64,000 nt of DNA, from the NCBI RefSeq assembly GCF_012273895.1, contig NC_052104.1:1488001-1552000 (forward strand), written 5' to 3'. Each line of letters begins with the position of its first letter. The first letter of the stretch is position 1. A program made the position numbers and the translations under genes. The DNA comes from Zerene cesonia (Eukaryota; Arthropoda; Insecta; Lepidoptera; Pieridae). Below are positions 13,301 to 25,300 of this stretch, one piece after another. Below the pieces are notes generated by a model. It was not told where the DNA came from. It saw nothing but the letters and a program-made list of their open reading frames with translations, and searched no databases.

Positions 13301-16300
13301 TGCCGGCCATGCCGGCGGGCGCGGCCATGCCGGCGGGCGCGGCCATGCCGGCGGGCGCGGCCATGCCTGCGGGCGCGGCCATGCCTGCGGGCGCGGCCAT
13401 GCCGGCGGGTGCTCCCATGCCCGTGCCGAGGGGCGGCGTGCCCGCGCCCATGGGCTGCGCCAGGCCCGGTGGGACGGTGCCCGCCGCGCCGGTCACTGGG
13501 TTCACGTTGGTGCCGCAGCTCGACACCGTCCCGTTGTTCCCCGCTGGTGTTTGCTTTTTCCTCCCTAATGTAAAACGAGAGAAGTGTAATACAATTGTTT
13601 GGATATTTTTTGCGTGCTCAAATAATGATACTATAAGATATTAAATATTTTTTAACGGATTTTTTAATCATATTATTTAGCCTTAACTTTCTAACACTTT
13701 GGCCCGAGCGTGGAGAGACTAAGTTGTTACATGTCTTGTGTACTTTATAAGCTTTACTTTATCTTCAGAAATTAGTATACACACAACATAATACTTGTTA
13801 AGTATAATTAAATAAGAAGTCGGAAAAATATAAAGAAGGCTACAATTTTATGTCTATAAATCATTTTCACAAACATGCATGCTTATTAAGAGTACACACA
13901 CATACGCTATACTAATTCATAAAATTTTCTCACCATCCAAGTAGACCTTGGCGAAGTTAGGCGGTAGATCCGTTGGCGCTGGCGCGGGCGCGGGTGCGGG
14001 CGCTAGTGCTGGTGTGGGTGCGGGTGTAGGTGCAGGTGCGGGCGGGTGCGCGGCTGCGGGGGCGGGTGCGGGGGCCGGCTGGTGCGCAGGCGCCGGCGCA
14101 GGAGCGGGCGCGAGCGCAGGCTGGTGCGCGGGCGCCGCGGTGGGCGCGGGTGCGAAGGGCGAGTGCGCGTGGTGGTGCGCCGGCAGCAGCGCGCGCTGGT
14201 TGAAGCCCGGCGCCGGCGCGTGGCTCAGCCCCAGTGCGGCGGCCTGCGCGGAGCTCAGACCGTTGCTGTCCTCCGCTCCAACACCGCCTGCGTATATACA
14301 TTTCAATATTATAATCATCAAAATACACAAAAAAAAAACGCATTTTCTTTTATAGATTTACCATATATTATGATATATGATATCGACACTTAAATGTTGG
14401 ATTGTAATTAACAAGAATGCAATAACAAACTGTATGTCAGTAATTCATTTTTATCTTCTTTATGGTTTACTTTTTATCTCTTGTATAGAATTTAAAATTG
14501 TTTATCTCCTTCCCAAACAAATGCTATCATGTACAGAGTGCAATAAAAAGTCAACAGGTAAAACTGCGATCAATCGCTCACCCCTGGGCAGCATGACGGA
14601 GTGCGGGTAGTCGAGCAGCAGCTGCACGACGGCCGTGTGGCCGCCCTTGGCCGCCTCGATGAGCGTGCTCGAGTTGTCCTTGAGCTTGCGGAACGGGTCC
14701 GCGTCGCACGCGAGCAGGAACTTGACCACGTCCGCGTGCCCGCCCGCGCACGCGAGCGACAGCGGCGTGTGGTCGCCGTTCACCGTCATGCGGTTCACGT
14801 CGGCGCCCTGGAAACGTTGTGGCGTTCGTATATTACATATTGTGGATTAAGATGTGCAACATATCTCCGCTGGTTTCAAGCTCAGTCCAGATTGATTTTT
14901 TGTTAATAAATCAATAAATAAGTTAAATTTTCTTGCAAAGTAATACACATAGCTTTAATTTTAGCACAAAGCTACATGCATTTAAATTTAGCAAATAAGC
15001 TAGGTGATGTTTTGACAACAATATTATGTGTTGCGTAAAGTAGCCAGTGACCTTGCCGACGAGGAACTGCACGGTGCACAGGTGTCCCGCGCGGCACGCC
15101 TTCATGAGCGGCGTGCGGCCGCCCTCGCTCTCGTGCTCGAGCGCGGCGCCGGCGCGCAGCAGCACGTCCGCCACGTCCGTGTGCCCGTTCTCGCACGCGT
15201 ACGTCAGCGCCGTGTCGCCCGTCTGCGTCTGCGCGTGCACGTCCGCGCCCGCGTTCAGAAGGTACCTGCTCGTGAGTACCGATTGGATTAGTCCGAGCTA
15301 ACGACGACAACTGCTTTACAGTCTAGTTTATACTGCTATAAATGCAAAACATACGACCCGTTCAGAACTAATTTCACATGTTCGTTAAATTTAGTGGAGA
15401 TTTTTTTTAATTTTAAATCTTTATTCTCTCATACATGAATCTTTGTCTTAAAGAATTTATCACAATATCAATATTTATAATATTAATAACAATTTATCAA
15501 AATATATTGATTTAGAAATTATCATTTCAATCTAAGTCTTTCTCTAATTGACGATTGATTATTTTCATTACAAATTCAACTAATACAAGAGCATTCTATG
15601 GTTTGCGTAGGTTAAACAGAACATTTACAAAATTTGCTAAACCACCAAACACACATCGACAATGTACACACTAAAACCTACCGGACGAGCTCCAAATGCC
15701 CCTCCTGGCTGGCCTCCATGAGCGGCGTGGAGGCGCCCAGTTCAGCATCCGCGCCCGCCTTGATGAGGAAGTCGGCCACCTCGAGGAAGCCGCCGCAGCA
15801 GGCCAGCGTCAGCGCCGTCTCCTGCGTCTCGTCCGTTTGAGCGTTTATCGCCGCACCCTGACCGAGCAACAACGCGACCATCTCCTCGTGACCTAGGTAA
15901 ATAAATTGATAAAAACCACTTTAAGAATACAGTGATCTGGTGAAAGTGAAGTAATAAAACGTCAAGTAATCATCAGTAAGAAATTAAGGCATTGTCTTGT
16001 CCATAACTTTTGGTAGCAATCTATTAAAAAAATTAACTATAAGTGAAATATATTTTATATCTTGAGTGTTTCAAACCATAACAAATACATACATTTCCAA
16101 CATAGAACTTAAAATATCAAATATCTTTATGTCTATGATAATCGGAAAGAAACACGTCACCACTAAAATGAGTAACATTTATTTATATATAAATAAAAAG
16201 CAACCCTCACCCTCTCTGGCGGCCTCCATGAGCGGCGTGTACCCCTCGTCGTTGACCTCCTCGATGTTGGCCCCGCGCTCCAGCAGCAGCATTGCCAACT

Positions 16301-19300
16301 CGACGTGACCTCCGCAAGCTGCCAGCGTTAACGGTGATTCGAAACTATCCGTCGGCATGTTGACCTGGAATACAACCAACCGTAAGTCATTATAATTATA
16401 ATTATAATTATAATACCATATAAAAATAAGTCGGGTTTTCCTTCCTGACGCTATAACTCCAGAACGCACGAACCGATTTCCATGGTTTTGCATTCGTTGG
16501 AAAGGTCTCGAGCTCCGTGAGGTTTATAGCAAAGAACATTCAGGAAAAATTTCAACAGAAAAGTGTGAAAATCATTTTTCACATACATCTGGTGGCGAAA
16601 CGGAGTTCGCCGGGTTTGCTAGTAATACCATATTAATTAATTATGTTTTGTAACATTTAAATCGTAAAATCATTCTAATGTAGTAAAATTACATAATCTA
16701 TTGTTATAAATAAATTCTTCAACCATATAACTTCGTTTTCCGAAAGAAATAAATGAGATCTCTTAGGCTATTATATATATACACACATACAAGACTGTTT
16801 ACATACATTATTATTACTTTTATCTTTTAAAAAACAAGAGACTAAATTTATTAATATTATTTTTTTTTTCAATGAGGAAGAAATCTTCAAAAGGTACTCT
16901 AGCTTTCGGGGAAAAGTAGATCATGTGGGTTTTCTACCCATTAAAACCTCCTCGGCGGCCAAACTCAAAGCATAATAGCAGGGATCCTGGGATCTCCTAA
17001 GGAGAACCAGAATCTAATCATCATCTATAGTAGCTCTAAGCTCTAAGGTAATACAAAACAAAAAAAATACAGTTAGTTTAACACGTTGGCTGCTGAAACA
17101 CACCAGGTGTGTAAAAATGCTTGGAACCAAGGATGCGGCTTTACACGCCTAGCGTGTGGAAGCCGGCATCCGCGATAAATCGCGTCTACTGTGCGTAAAA
17201 CACGCTGTGCGTGTTTTATTTTCTAAGCCGCCAGTGCGTGCGGGCAACACATTTTTATCATAAAATATATTTTTTATGATTTCTGCCATTTTTATTATTT
17301 TCTTTGTTTAGATAGTTAGGATGTAATTTTAATAAAACGAAAAAGAAAATATTTTGTACAAATAATAAAAAATGAAAACATAAATTTACGTTGGACAACG
17401 TTTTATGTACAAAATAACCTCTCTAATATCATTGGTTGACGATAAATTGTTACGCTGTTATATTAACACTCCGAAGCAGAATATCTGAAGCGCGTTCAGC
17501 ATGAAACTTTTATTGCTAATCTATATTCTATAAGGAAGAATATCTTTATGTACGAGTTTAACACTCGTACATAAAGATATTCTTCAAATCCTAGTATTTC
17601 CTTGTGTTTTATTTTACACGAGTATTATACATTTAGAAATTCAAACTTTTTAACGGATTTTGAACGCGAATCATTCATTACATTATTAACCCGACGTAAA
17701 GTGTTCGAAGCGTCGGGCTATTAATATAATGAATAAATCGCGTTTAAAATCCGTTAAACAGTTTTTAATTTCTAAATGTATAATACTCTAAAAAGTTTAA
17801 GGAGAGGTCGTTATTAGTACCTTTTCAGCTCATTGTTCATTATAATATATAAAGCATTTTGAAAAAAATACGAATATGTGTGCAGAAAAATAAAGACTAC
17901 TGAAATTTCTTTAAAAATAAATCGCGATATCAGAAACAGAATAATAAAAAAAAAAAAAATTGTAGAACACACACGGTGTGTCCGCCCGCACAGCTGGCTC
18001 GACTCTATGCACACGCGCAGCGTGGGCTCCCGCACCAGCGACAAAAGCGGTACGGCAAGATTGCCGCCGGTGCGGGAGACACGCTGAGCGTGTCATAGCC
18101 GCATCGCCGGATGAAAAAAGTTTCTGGATCAGCAGTGAAATTGTTAACTGTCTCCTACTATTTATGAAGTCAGTTGTAAATGAGTAATTATATCTCAGAT
18201 GTACAGTCTTAAATAAAATCAATAATTTTCATAAAACACCATCTTATTTCTGTAACCACGTGCACGCAATCGAACAAACTGTTCGCAGATCGAGCACACA
18301 CCTGCGCGCCCGAGTCCAGCAGCAGCCTGGCCACCTCGACGTGGCCGTCCATGCTGGCCTCCATGAGCGCCGTGTGCATCTCGTCCGTCTTGTGCTCGCG
18401 GTCCGCGCCCGCCGCCAGCAGGAAGCGCACCATGTCCAGGTGGCCCTTGTAGCAGGCGAGCGTCAGCGCCGACTCCTTGAACTCGTTCGAGTGCGTGTTG
18501 ATGCCGGCGCCGTGCTCCAGCAGGATCTTCGCGACGCCCACGTGCCCGGCGGATGCGGCCTGGACGTGAGGAACGATGGGTTACATGAGAGCTCATGCAG
18601 CAAATTTGAGCAAATTCGCCAGAAATACATGAACAACATTTTACCTAGTTAACCGTTACTTTGTAGGAGGTTCCCAGTTAGAACTGGTTGTAAATATGTA
18701 AATGCCATGATTAAAACTAGTTTTATTGTTAAACTGCACCAAACACATTCAGTAATATTTGTTTTAGATCTTTAACTGTTACTGTAACTGTTTACACATT
18801 CAAAGTTTAAAGGACATGGTTTAATTCGACAATTCCTACCTATTATTATACTTACATAAAAATGTAAATACAGTTAACGAACTTTTAAAATATCAAGTTT
18901 CTCTCTCATTTTATAGAAATCTAATATTGCTATGGCTAACTTGATTGTATTTAATTTTTAGTTTTTTATAGCATTGAAATGCTTTATAAATTAGAAATTT
19001 TGAAAGAGAAAAAATTCGATCACGAGGCAGGATTCGAACCTGCGTTTCTTGCCTAACCGTAGCAACGCCTAGCCTCTCGGCCACCCGTGATCCTGCCACA
19101 GTAATCGAAGTTCTTCTACTCTTTCGGTTTGATTGTATTATTTAATAAAATCAAGCATTAATAAAATCAAGCAAGCATGCAAGCATGTTGAGTCCCAGTT
19201 GTTATATTAAATTGAACTCAACATGCTTGAAATAAAGGTCCGTATACAATTTTATAAACATTAATTAGTGCCTTTCACCCGAATACGTTTGAAATAAAGG

Positions 19301-22300
19301 TCCAAGGACAATATTATAAACATTGGTTATTTGGTTAGTGTCATTTAACCTAAAGTCCATCGTGATTTTTCTCATTTTGTCGTTAATGCGAATGCGACAC
19401 GCACCTCCATGAGCGGCGTGTGCCCGTTCTCGTTGTGGTCCTCCACGTTGGCGCCGTTCTCGAGCAGCGCGCGCACGCACTCCTCGTGGCCGCCGGCGCA
19501 CGCGTACATCAGCGGCGTGTTCCCGGAGCCGGACACCGCGTTCACGTCCGCGCCGTGCGCGATCAGCAGCCGCACGATGTCCACGTGCCCGGCGCTCGCC
19601 GCCTCCATCAGCGGCGTGCAGTCGCCCTGTACACATATTACGTTATTATATAGTAACTGTCTGATCTGACACACCCTTTTGCCCCAGAGGGGTGAAAAAA
19701 AATTAATATACTTCATTTACATAAAAAAACGCTTTAATGATACAATCAATTTATTTGTCTTGCATGTCCTTATGCAGAGAATAGATAAAGAAATTATTTA
19801 ATCTTGTGCGATCCTAATAAGTATAATGAAATAACTTACAACAAATTATCGTATTGCCATCAATCTTTGATAAGTTTGAATTAAATCTGTCATTTTAAAG
19901 TGGGTCAAAATCAAGTCTAGAGAGGAATAGGATACAAACAATACATACAAAATAGTAACTAAGTAAACATGTGAAATTTTATAAAAAAATTACGAGCCAT
20001 TTACGAGGAGTATAGCAACTTACACTATGACACAAGATTTTTATAGACAGTAGAATTGTTTCAAGTCAAAAAATTCGAGTTATAGAGTTTTTGACTGAAG
20101 GAAGTTTTACTTAAGACAAATTTTGTAGTTTTTAACCAGGTTTTGAAAGGTGGTCTCAATTATAATGTTTGATAAACAGAGATCATTTTGATTTCCTGCA
20201 GTGATTCACTGATTACTTTGACTACTAGAGATTAGTTGAGGATTTCGAGTAATGGAGGTGTTGAGATTTGAATAGGTACAATCATTACTTCGAGTTATGG
20301 AGACTTTCAACATATTAAGGTTTTACTTAAAGAGGTTATATAAGATTATATGTTACATACAGGAGAAACATTACTTGTAACAGTATTTGTTCATTCATAG
20401 GTCGTAAATGTAATACGAGACAACATTCACTTGTACATCTGTAATAACAGGCGCCTACGCATATGGCAGAGTGAGCTATTTTTCTGCAAATTGCGCTTTT
20501 ATTTAATAATATTAACATTTTGTGACAATTACAATTTTTCTAGTAAAGTTATTATAATTTATTTTTGTATCATCTACACAAAGCATTACACAATGGAATA
20601 CATTTCTATAATTAATCACTAAAACAACTCTAATAGCATATCAATGAGCATTTTATATATATTAAGCGTCTCCAATGGAATTTCCAATAAAATACCTGAG
20701 CGCATGCACAATAGAAAAGAACGCAATTTTTATTTTATATTTTTCGGCTTGTGCGGTTCTCATGTCACGATTTCAATTATTCTGATATTGAAATACCAAG
20801 GCGATGAATACCCTACACGACGATCACCAACAAACAAACGGACCCACCTTGATGCCCCGGTCCTCGACGCTCGCGTGCATCGCCAGCAGCACCTGCGCCA
20901 GCTCGTAGTAGCCGGCGGAGCAGGCGAGCGAGAGCAGCGACTCGCCCTCCTCCGTCGTCTCGTGCACCGAGCGGCCCTCCGTGAGGAGCTTGCGCACGGT
21001 GCCCACGTCCCCGTCGGAGCACGCCTCCGCCAGCGACGGCGCGCCGTCCGCGCCCACCGACGCGCCCACCGTTTGCGTCGTCCCCGTCGCCGTCGAACCG
21101 CATTGCATACTGCGTGCGAAACGCAACGGTTCAAACGAACGCACAGAGCAAGATTCATTTATAAGGACTTCTGAGACGATCAGATAAGATCAAAGCTTCA
21201 CAATCACGGTTGGCGCCGCCTCGATTGGAGCGAAACGAGAATCGCTGACTCGACCGTAATCGATCCAAGAGGCGACGCGTTTGATAACTCAATCTCGGAT
21301 TATCATCATGTTAATGTAATAGTATACTATACTTAAGCGAAACTGTTTTAATAAGACACTTAAACATAGAGCGGTAAGATGAATCCATAGAGACTTTCCT
21401 TCTTTTTTGTTGTATTAAATTAATTTCAATACTGCCAAGGTCGGTGTTAGTTTCTATTCTAAGTTGCATTTGCTTGGCGTACAGTTGCGCAATGTTTTTA
21501 AACATCGTTTTTAAGAATATACATTTACTACAATGTAATCAATGATTTGCATGCCTTTCTGTTAGCTCTTTAAAGTTTAATTTGAAACGTTTCTTATATA
21601 GTATTTAATTCTGCATGAAAAACTTTGATGGGAATAGGATTTATAATAATAAATTATTAATAACGTCATCAACCACTATTGAGAGTTACTAAATGTATTA
21701 ACTATAAATATTGATCTAGATTTGTGGAAAGTTACCGTTACAAGAATACCTAAATGGCATAGATCAACTTTAGACTGTATTATTTTATTTCGAAGCATAT
21801 CTTAATTTACATAATGTTAACACGTTCGAAGGTACCTACATATTAAGTCAAATGAATTTTTAATACATACTTAGCAAACACAAAACTTTATTTGTATTCA
21901 TAATTCATGAAATACATTAACGACGAATTCACAGATTCTTTTGAATAGGAAGTACAAATTTTTGTATGAAATATCCAAACAAAACCTATGTAACATCGTT
22001 ATTACTATACTGGATAAACTTGCTGAAATAATAAGTACTAGTCCACCTACTATGCTTTTTACACAATGACACCAAAAGGTAAATAATAGAAATTTATATA
22101 ATCAGTACCAAGTAATAAATACGGTTTGTGTTAAAATAAAGGCCGCTCAATTATTAATGTTTTAAACCAAGAATACACATTATACTATACGTTCATTACT
22201 GTATTGTGTTCTAGTACGTCAACTTCCAGTGGAGTTAACATCAAGTAAGTGCGTCCAACTCACGGTTTCTCCTGATGGTGGTGCCTATGGTGCGCGGGCG

Positions 22301-25300
22301 GCTGGTCGCTGCGCATCCTGGTGAGCGCCGCCGCCGCCTCGTCGAGCGCGCACGACACGGACGACGTGAGCCGCCGCAGCACCTCCGGGTCCGCCAGGTG
22401 CTTGCCCTCGCCCGATAGCTTGCTTATGCCTGCAACACGTTACACATTATGCGCCTAGGTGTACACAGTACTAGCTTAGCCACTTCGCCTCAAAAATGTC
22501 AATGGTACTTCATACTAGTGTAGATATCTGGTTGTGATTTTTATGATCAGTACTTTCGAAAGTCTCAAACTCCCTACTGTGTGTGTATGCATACATCTTG
22601 CTTCTGATTGAATTTATGAAGATTAAACCCTTACAACATTTAAGAATATTAGAAATACTTTCAAATAAGTTAAGAATGATCATGACAAAAAATCGGGAAC
22701 CTACCTAACCTATCTCATAACTTCTTTAGTCAATAGATAAACAATAAGGTACTAGAAACACCATATGATAAATGAATTAATGTTGTTACAATTTCATGCG
22801 TAATTTATGCCTAATGCACATAAGCTATGCAATATTAAAGCTCATTTTATACATACTGTGTGGGTGTTAGCAAATTAAAAATGGACTCTCCATATACGAA
22901 TATGTAATACCTATTTGCATAATTATTTGTATATGTTGCGAGATTATTTTATCTATAGACATTGCCGTTTTATGCTTCTATGCGTAAATTGCACAGCTTA
23001 CAAACATTAGATAACCGATTATATACCAAAAGTGACGATATTATAGTCTATAACTTCAAACCAACAAACAGCTCGTAAAGCTCCGATTGAACCAGTAGTC
23101 ATTAAAACAAAGTTATTAACTACATACAAGTTAGTCTCTACAGAAATCAATATATATAGAGAGGTACTTATGTTTGTCCTATAACGACTGATGACGATGA
23201 AAAGCGCTAATATTCGCTTACAGTCGTAATTTTATAAGTCTTCTAAGAATGTAGATCATACAAATGGAAAGATAATATCATAATAAATAACAACTATATA
23301 CCTTAATTATTATAACGTCAACATTTAGAAATTTAAGTACAAAAGAACGTATGACGTCAAGTATTAAACAATAGTCCACCAAACCAAAACCATCACAAAT
23401 CAAAAGCAATCAAACGAGAGCATTAACTGCTCGGCCTACGTCACGAAATCAGTGGTAATCGATGGCTTAATTATTATGATTTTCACTTGTTCGCGTATGA
23501 TATCGAAAACGGTCAAAGTATGCTATGATTCCAAAATAATGGCTTGATGATGCTCAAGTCAATCAAGCTAACGGCTTAGCGTGGCCTGATTGCGAAAGGT
23601 CAGCAGCTGTAAAGGCGTTTGGATCATAGCATTTTATTTTGATGAACTTTTCATTTAGTTTATGTGAGAACGCAATGAATGCACGTGTATTGATTGTTTC
23701 AAATTCATTGAGAAAATTCGTGAACTGCGAAACGAAAGGCATAGCAGTGGAAACTTAATAGGTTCATGTTTTGATTCAGTCAAAATAATTCTGGACTATT
23801 GGATTAATTTTATAGTTTTATCAATAAGTTCTATTTTTTAAATGTTTTATAGACCCTTATCTAAAATTGTTTTAAAAATGCATACGTAAACGAAGTCTTG
23901 CAGTTTACAGTTTATAGGAAATGTAATTATTATAGAAATTATTTTAAAATACAGATCTTAAAGCAAGGAACTGATTTTGATGACAATAGATGGGCAATTT
24001 GTGCAGGCTTGCTGTTTGGTGGTCAGAGAAAGATTCCAACTAATAATTTACTTACACAATTCTTTGGAATATACGGAAAGGAGTATTCTATGGGTGTTTT
24101 TAGCGACTGTGACTTTCTAGGAATCGCACATAGCCACTTTCTATCAGTCTGGAATGTAGTTAGCAAAAAAGTCATAAGGTAGACAAGGGCATACTGTCTA
24201 AAACTGCTCGTAAATCTTACTCGAAAAGGTTACACCTCACCTATGTGAACTTTTGAATTGGCTGATTACAGCACGCCAAAGTATATCATATTGTTAATAC
24301 ATAGAAAGTAAAATTGCATACAGTAAATGTTATGCGGCCGGTTGTAGAATACGTTTCACGCTCGGAGGCAATAAGCACGTTCGTTATTGCTTATTTCGGT
24401 GATGCAAAAAAAAAACAAACACTCTTTTGGGGATCTCGTAAAAGGATATAAAAGGAGAAGTTGTCTGGTGTTATATCTAGACAAGTTCACGATTTTATTA
24501 TGAGATCTTGTGTTTTATATTTTAAGCACATTATTTTTCAAATATTTGCTAAAATATTTCCATTCATGTAGAATTCTTTCAAATGCGTTGTATGCATCAA
24601 AACCAGTTTATATTGTTGAACGATTTAGTAAACAAAGAAAAAAATAATAAATTTAATACGTCCTTTTGGTTCAAAATCATTTTTTTTACAACTTTGCTAC
24701 AACTAGTAGGTATAATATGGTCTATGGAGTACACGAGAACGGTAACAGAGAAATCTTCAAACCATGATCACGACTGAAGTAACTCATGCGTTTAAATTCA
24801 TTTGCATTTGGTCTTTGAATATTTTTATGCATAGATATAATTGTATAGCTTGAGGTGGCATAAAACAGAAGCTCACCAGTCGTTGCGGCGGAGATAAAAG
24901 TAGCCTAGATTTGTATTTGACCTCTAAACTCAAGTATAGCAGTAACGCCTGCGGTTTTGTCGCAAAAATAAAAGAAGTATTTTTCTATAAATACACTTTT
25001 GTGCGCAAAAATACTCCGTAATATATGAATGTGTAGATTATAATCTATAATTTTCTTGTACGAGTATGTTCTTTCAATTTATTTAGTTACTTACGTATAT
25101 ATAACGTATGAAATGTTTGAATGAAATGGTCTATAACGTATATGTACAAATGTTTATTGTTTGTTAGTATCATAAAATTCACCAAGTAAGCGTAATAGAA
25201 GCATCTGTGTACTCAATATTGGGGGGACAGTAATCGATGATACAATGATATCTTCGGAGACAGTGTCTATGCGTATATTTATAGCGATACCTACCGGTAG

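Larger units (their letters stand above)
17078..18147. mobile_element. piggyBac-like non-autonomous element with TTAA ends and subterminal palindromes
   Basis: Flanked by TTAA at 17078-17081 and 18144-18147. The inward ends match at 15 of 19 positions: left TTAACACGTTGGCTGCTGA, right (complement) TTAACAATTTCACTGCTGA. Subterminal palindromes lie on both sides. Left: 17098-17112 (ACACACCAGGTGTGT), 17143-17157 (ACACGCCTAGCGTGT) and 17197-17217. Right: about 17967-17981, 18010-18026 (imperfect) and 18078-18094 (GACACGCTGAGCGTGTC). The interior has two further hairpins and no transposase. Lies in the mask intron between exons 6 and 7. TTAA target sites are diagnostic of piggyBac; family naming is inference. 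Confidence 0.72.

Noticed and set aside
13207..14355. Long plus-strand open frames rich in Gly/Ala (up to 145 codons) opposite mask exons 11-12
   Set aside because: They are mirror images of the GC-rich repeats on the coding strand. They lack splice partners and family motifs.
23898..24182. 94-codon open frame in the large mask intron (MQFTVYRKCN...)
   Set aside because: No recognisable domain, no GC rise as in real exons here, no splice or promoter support.
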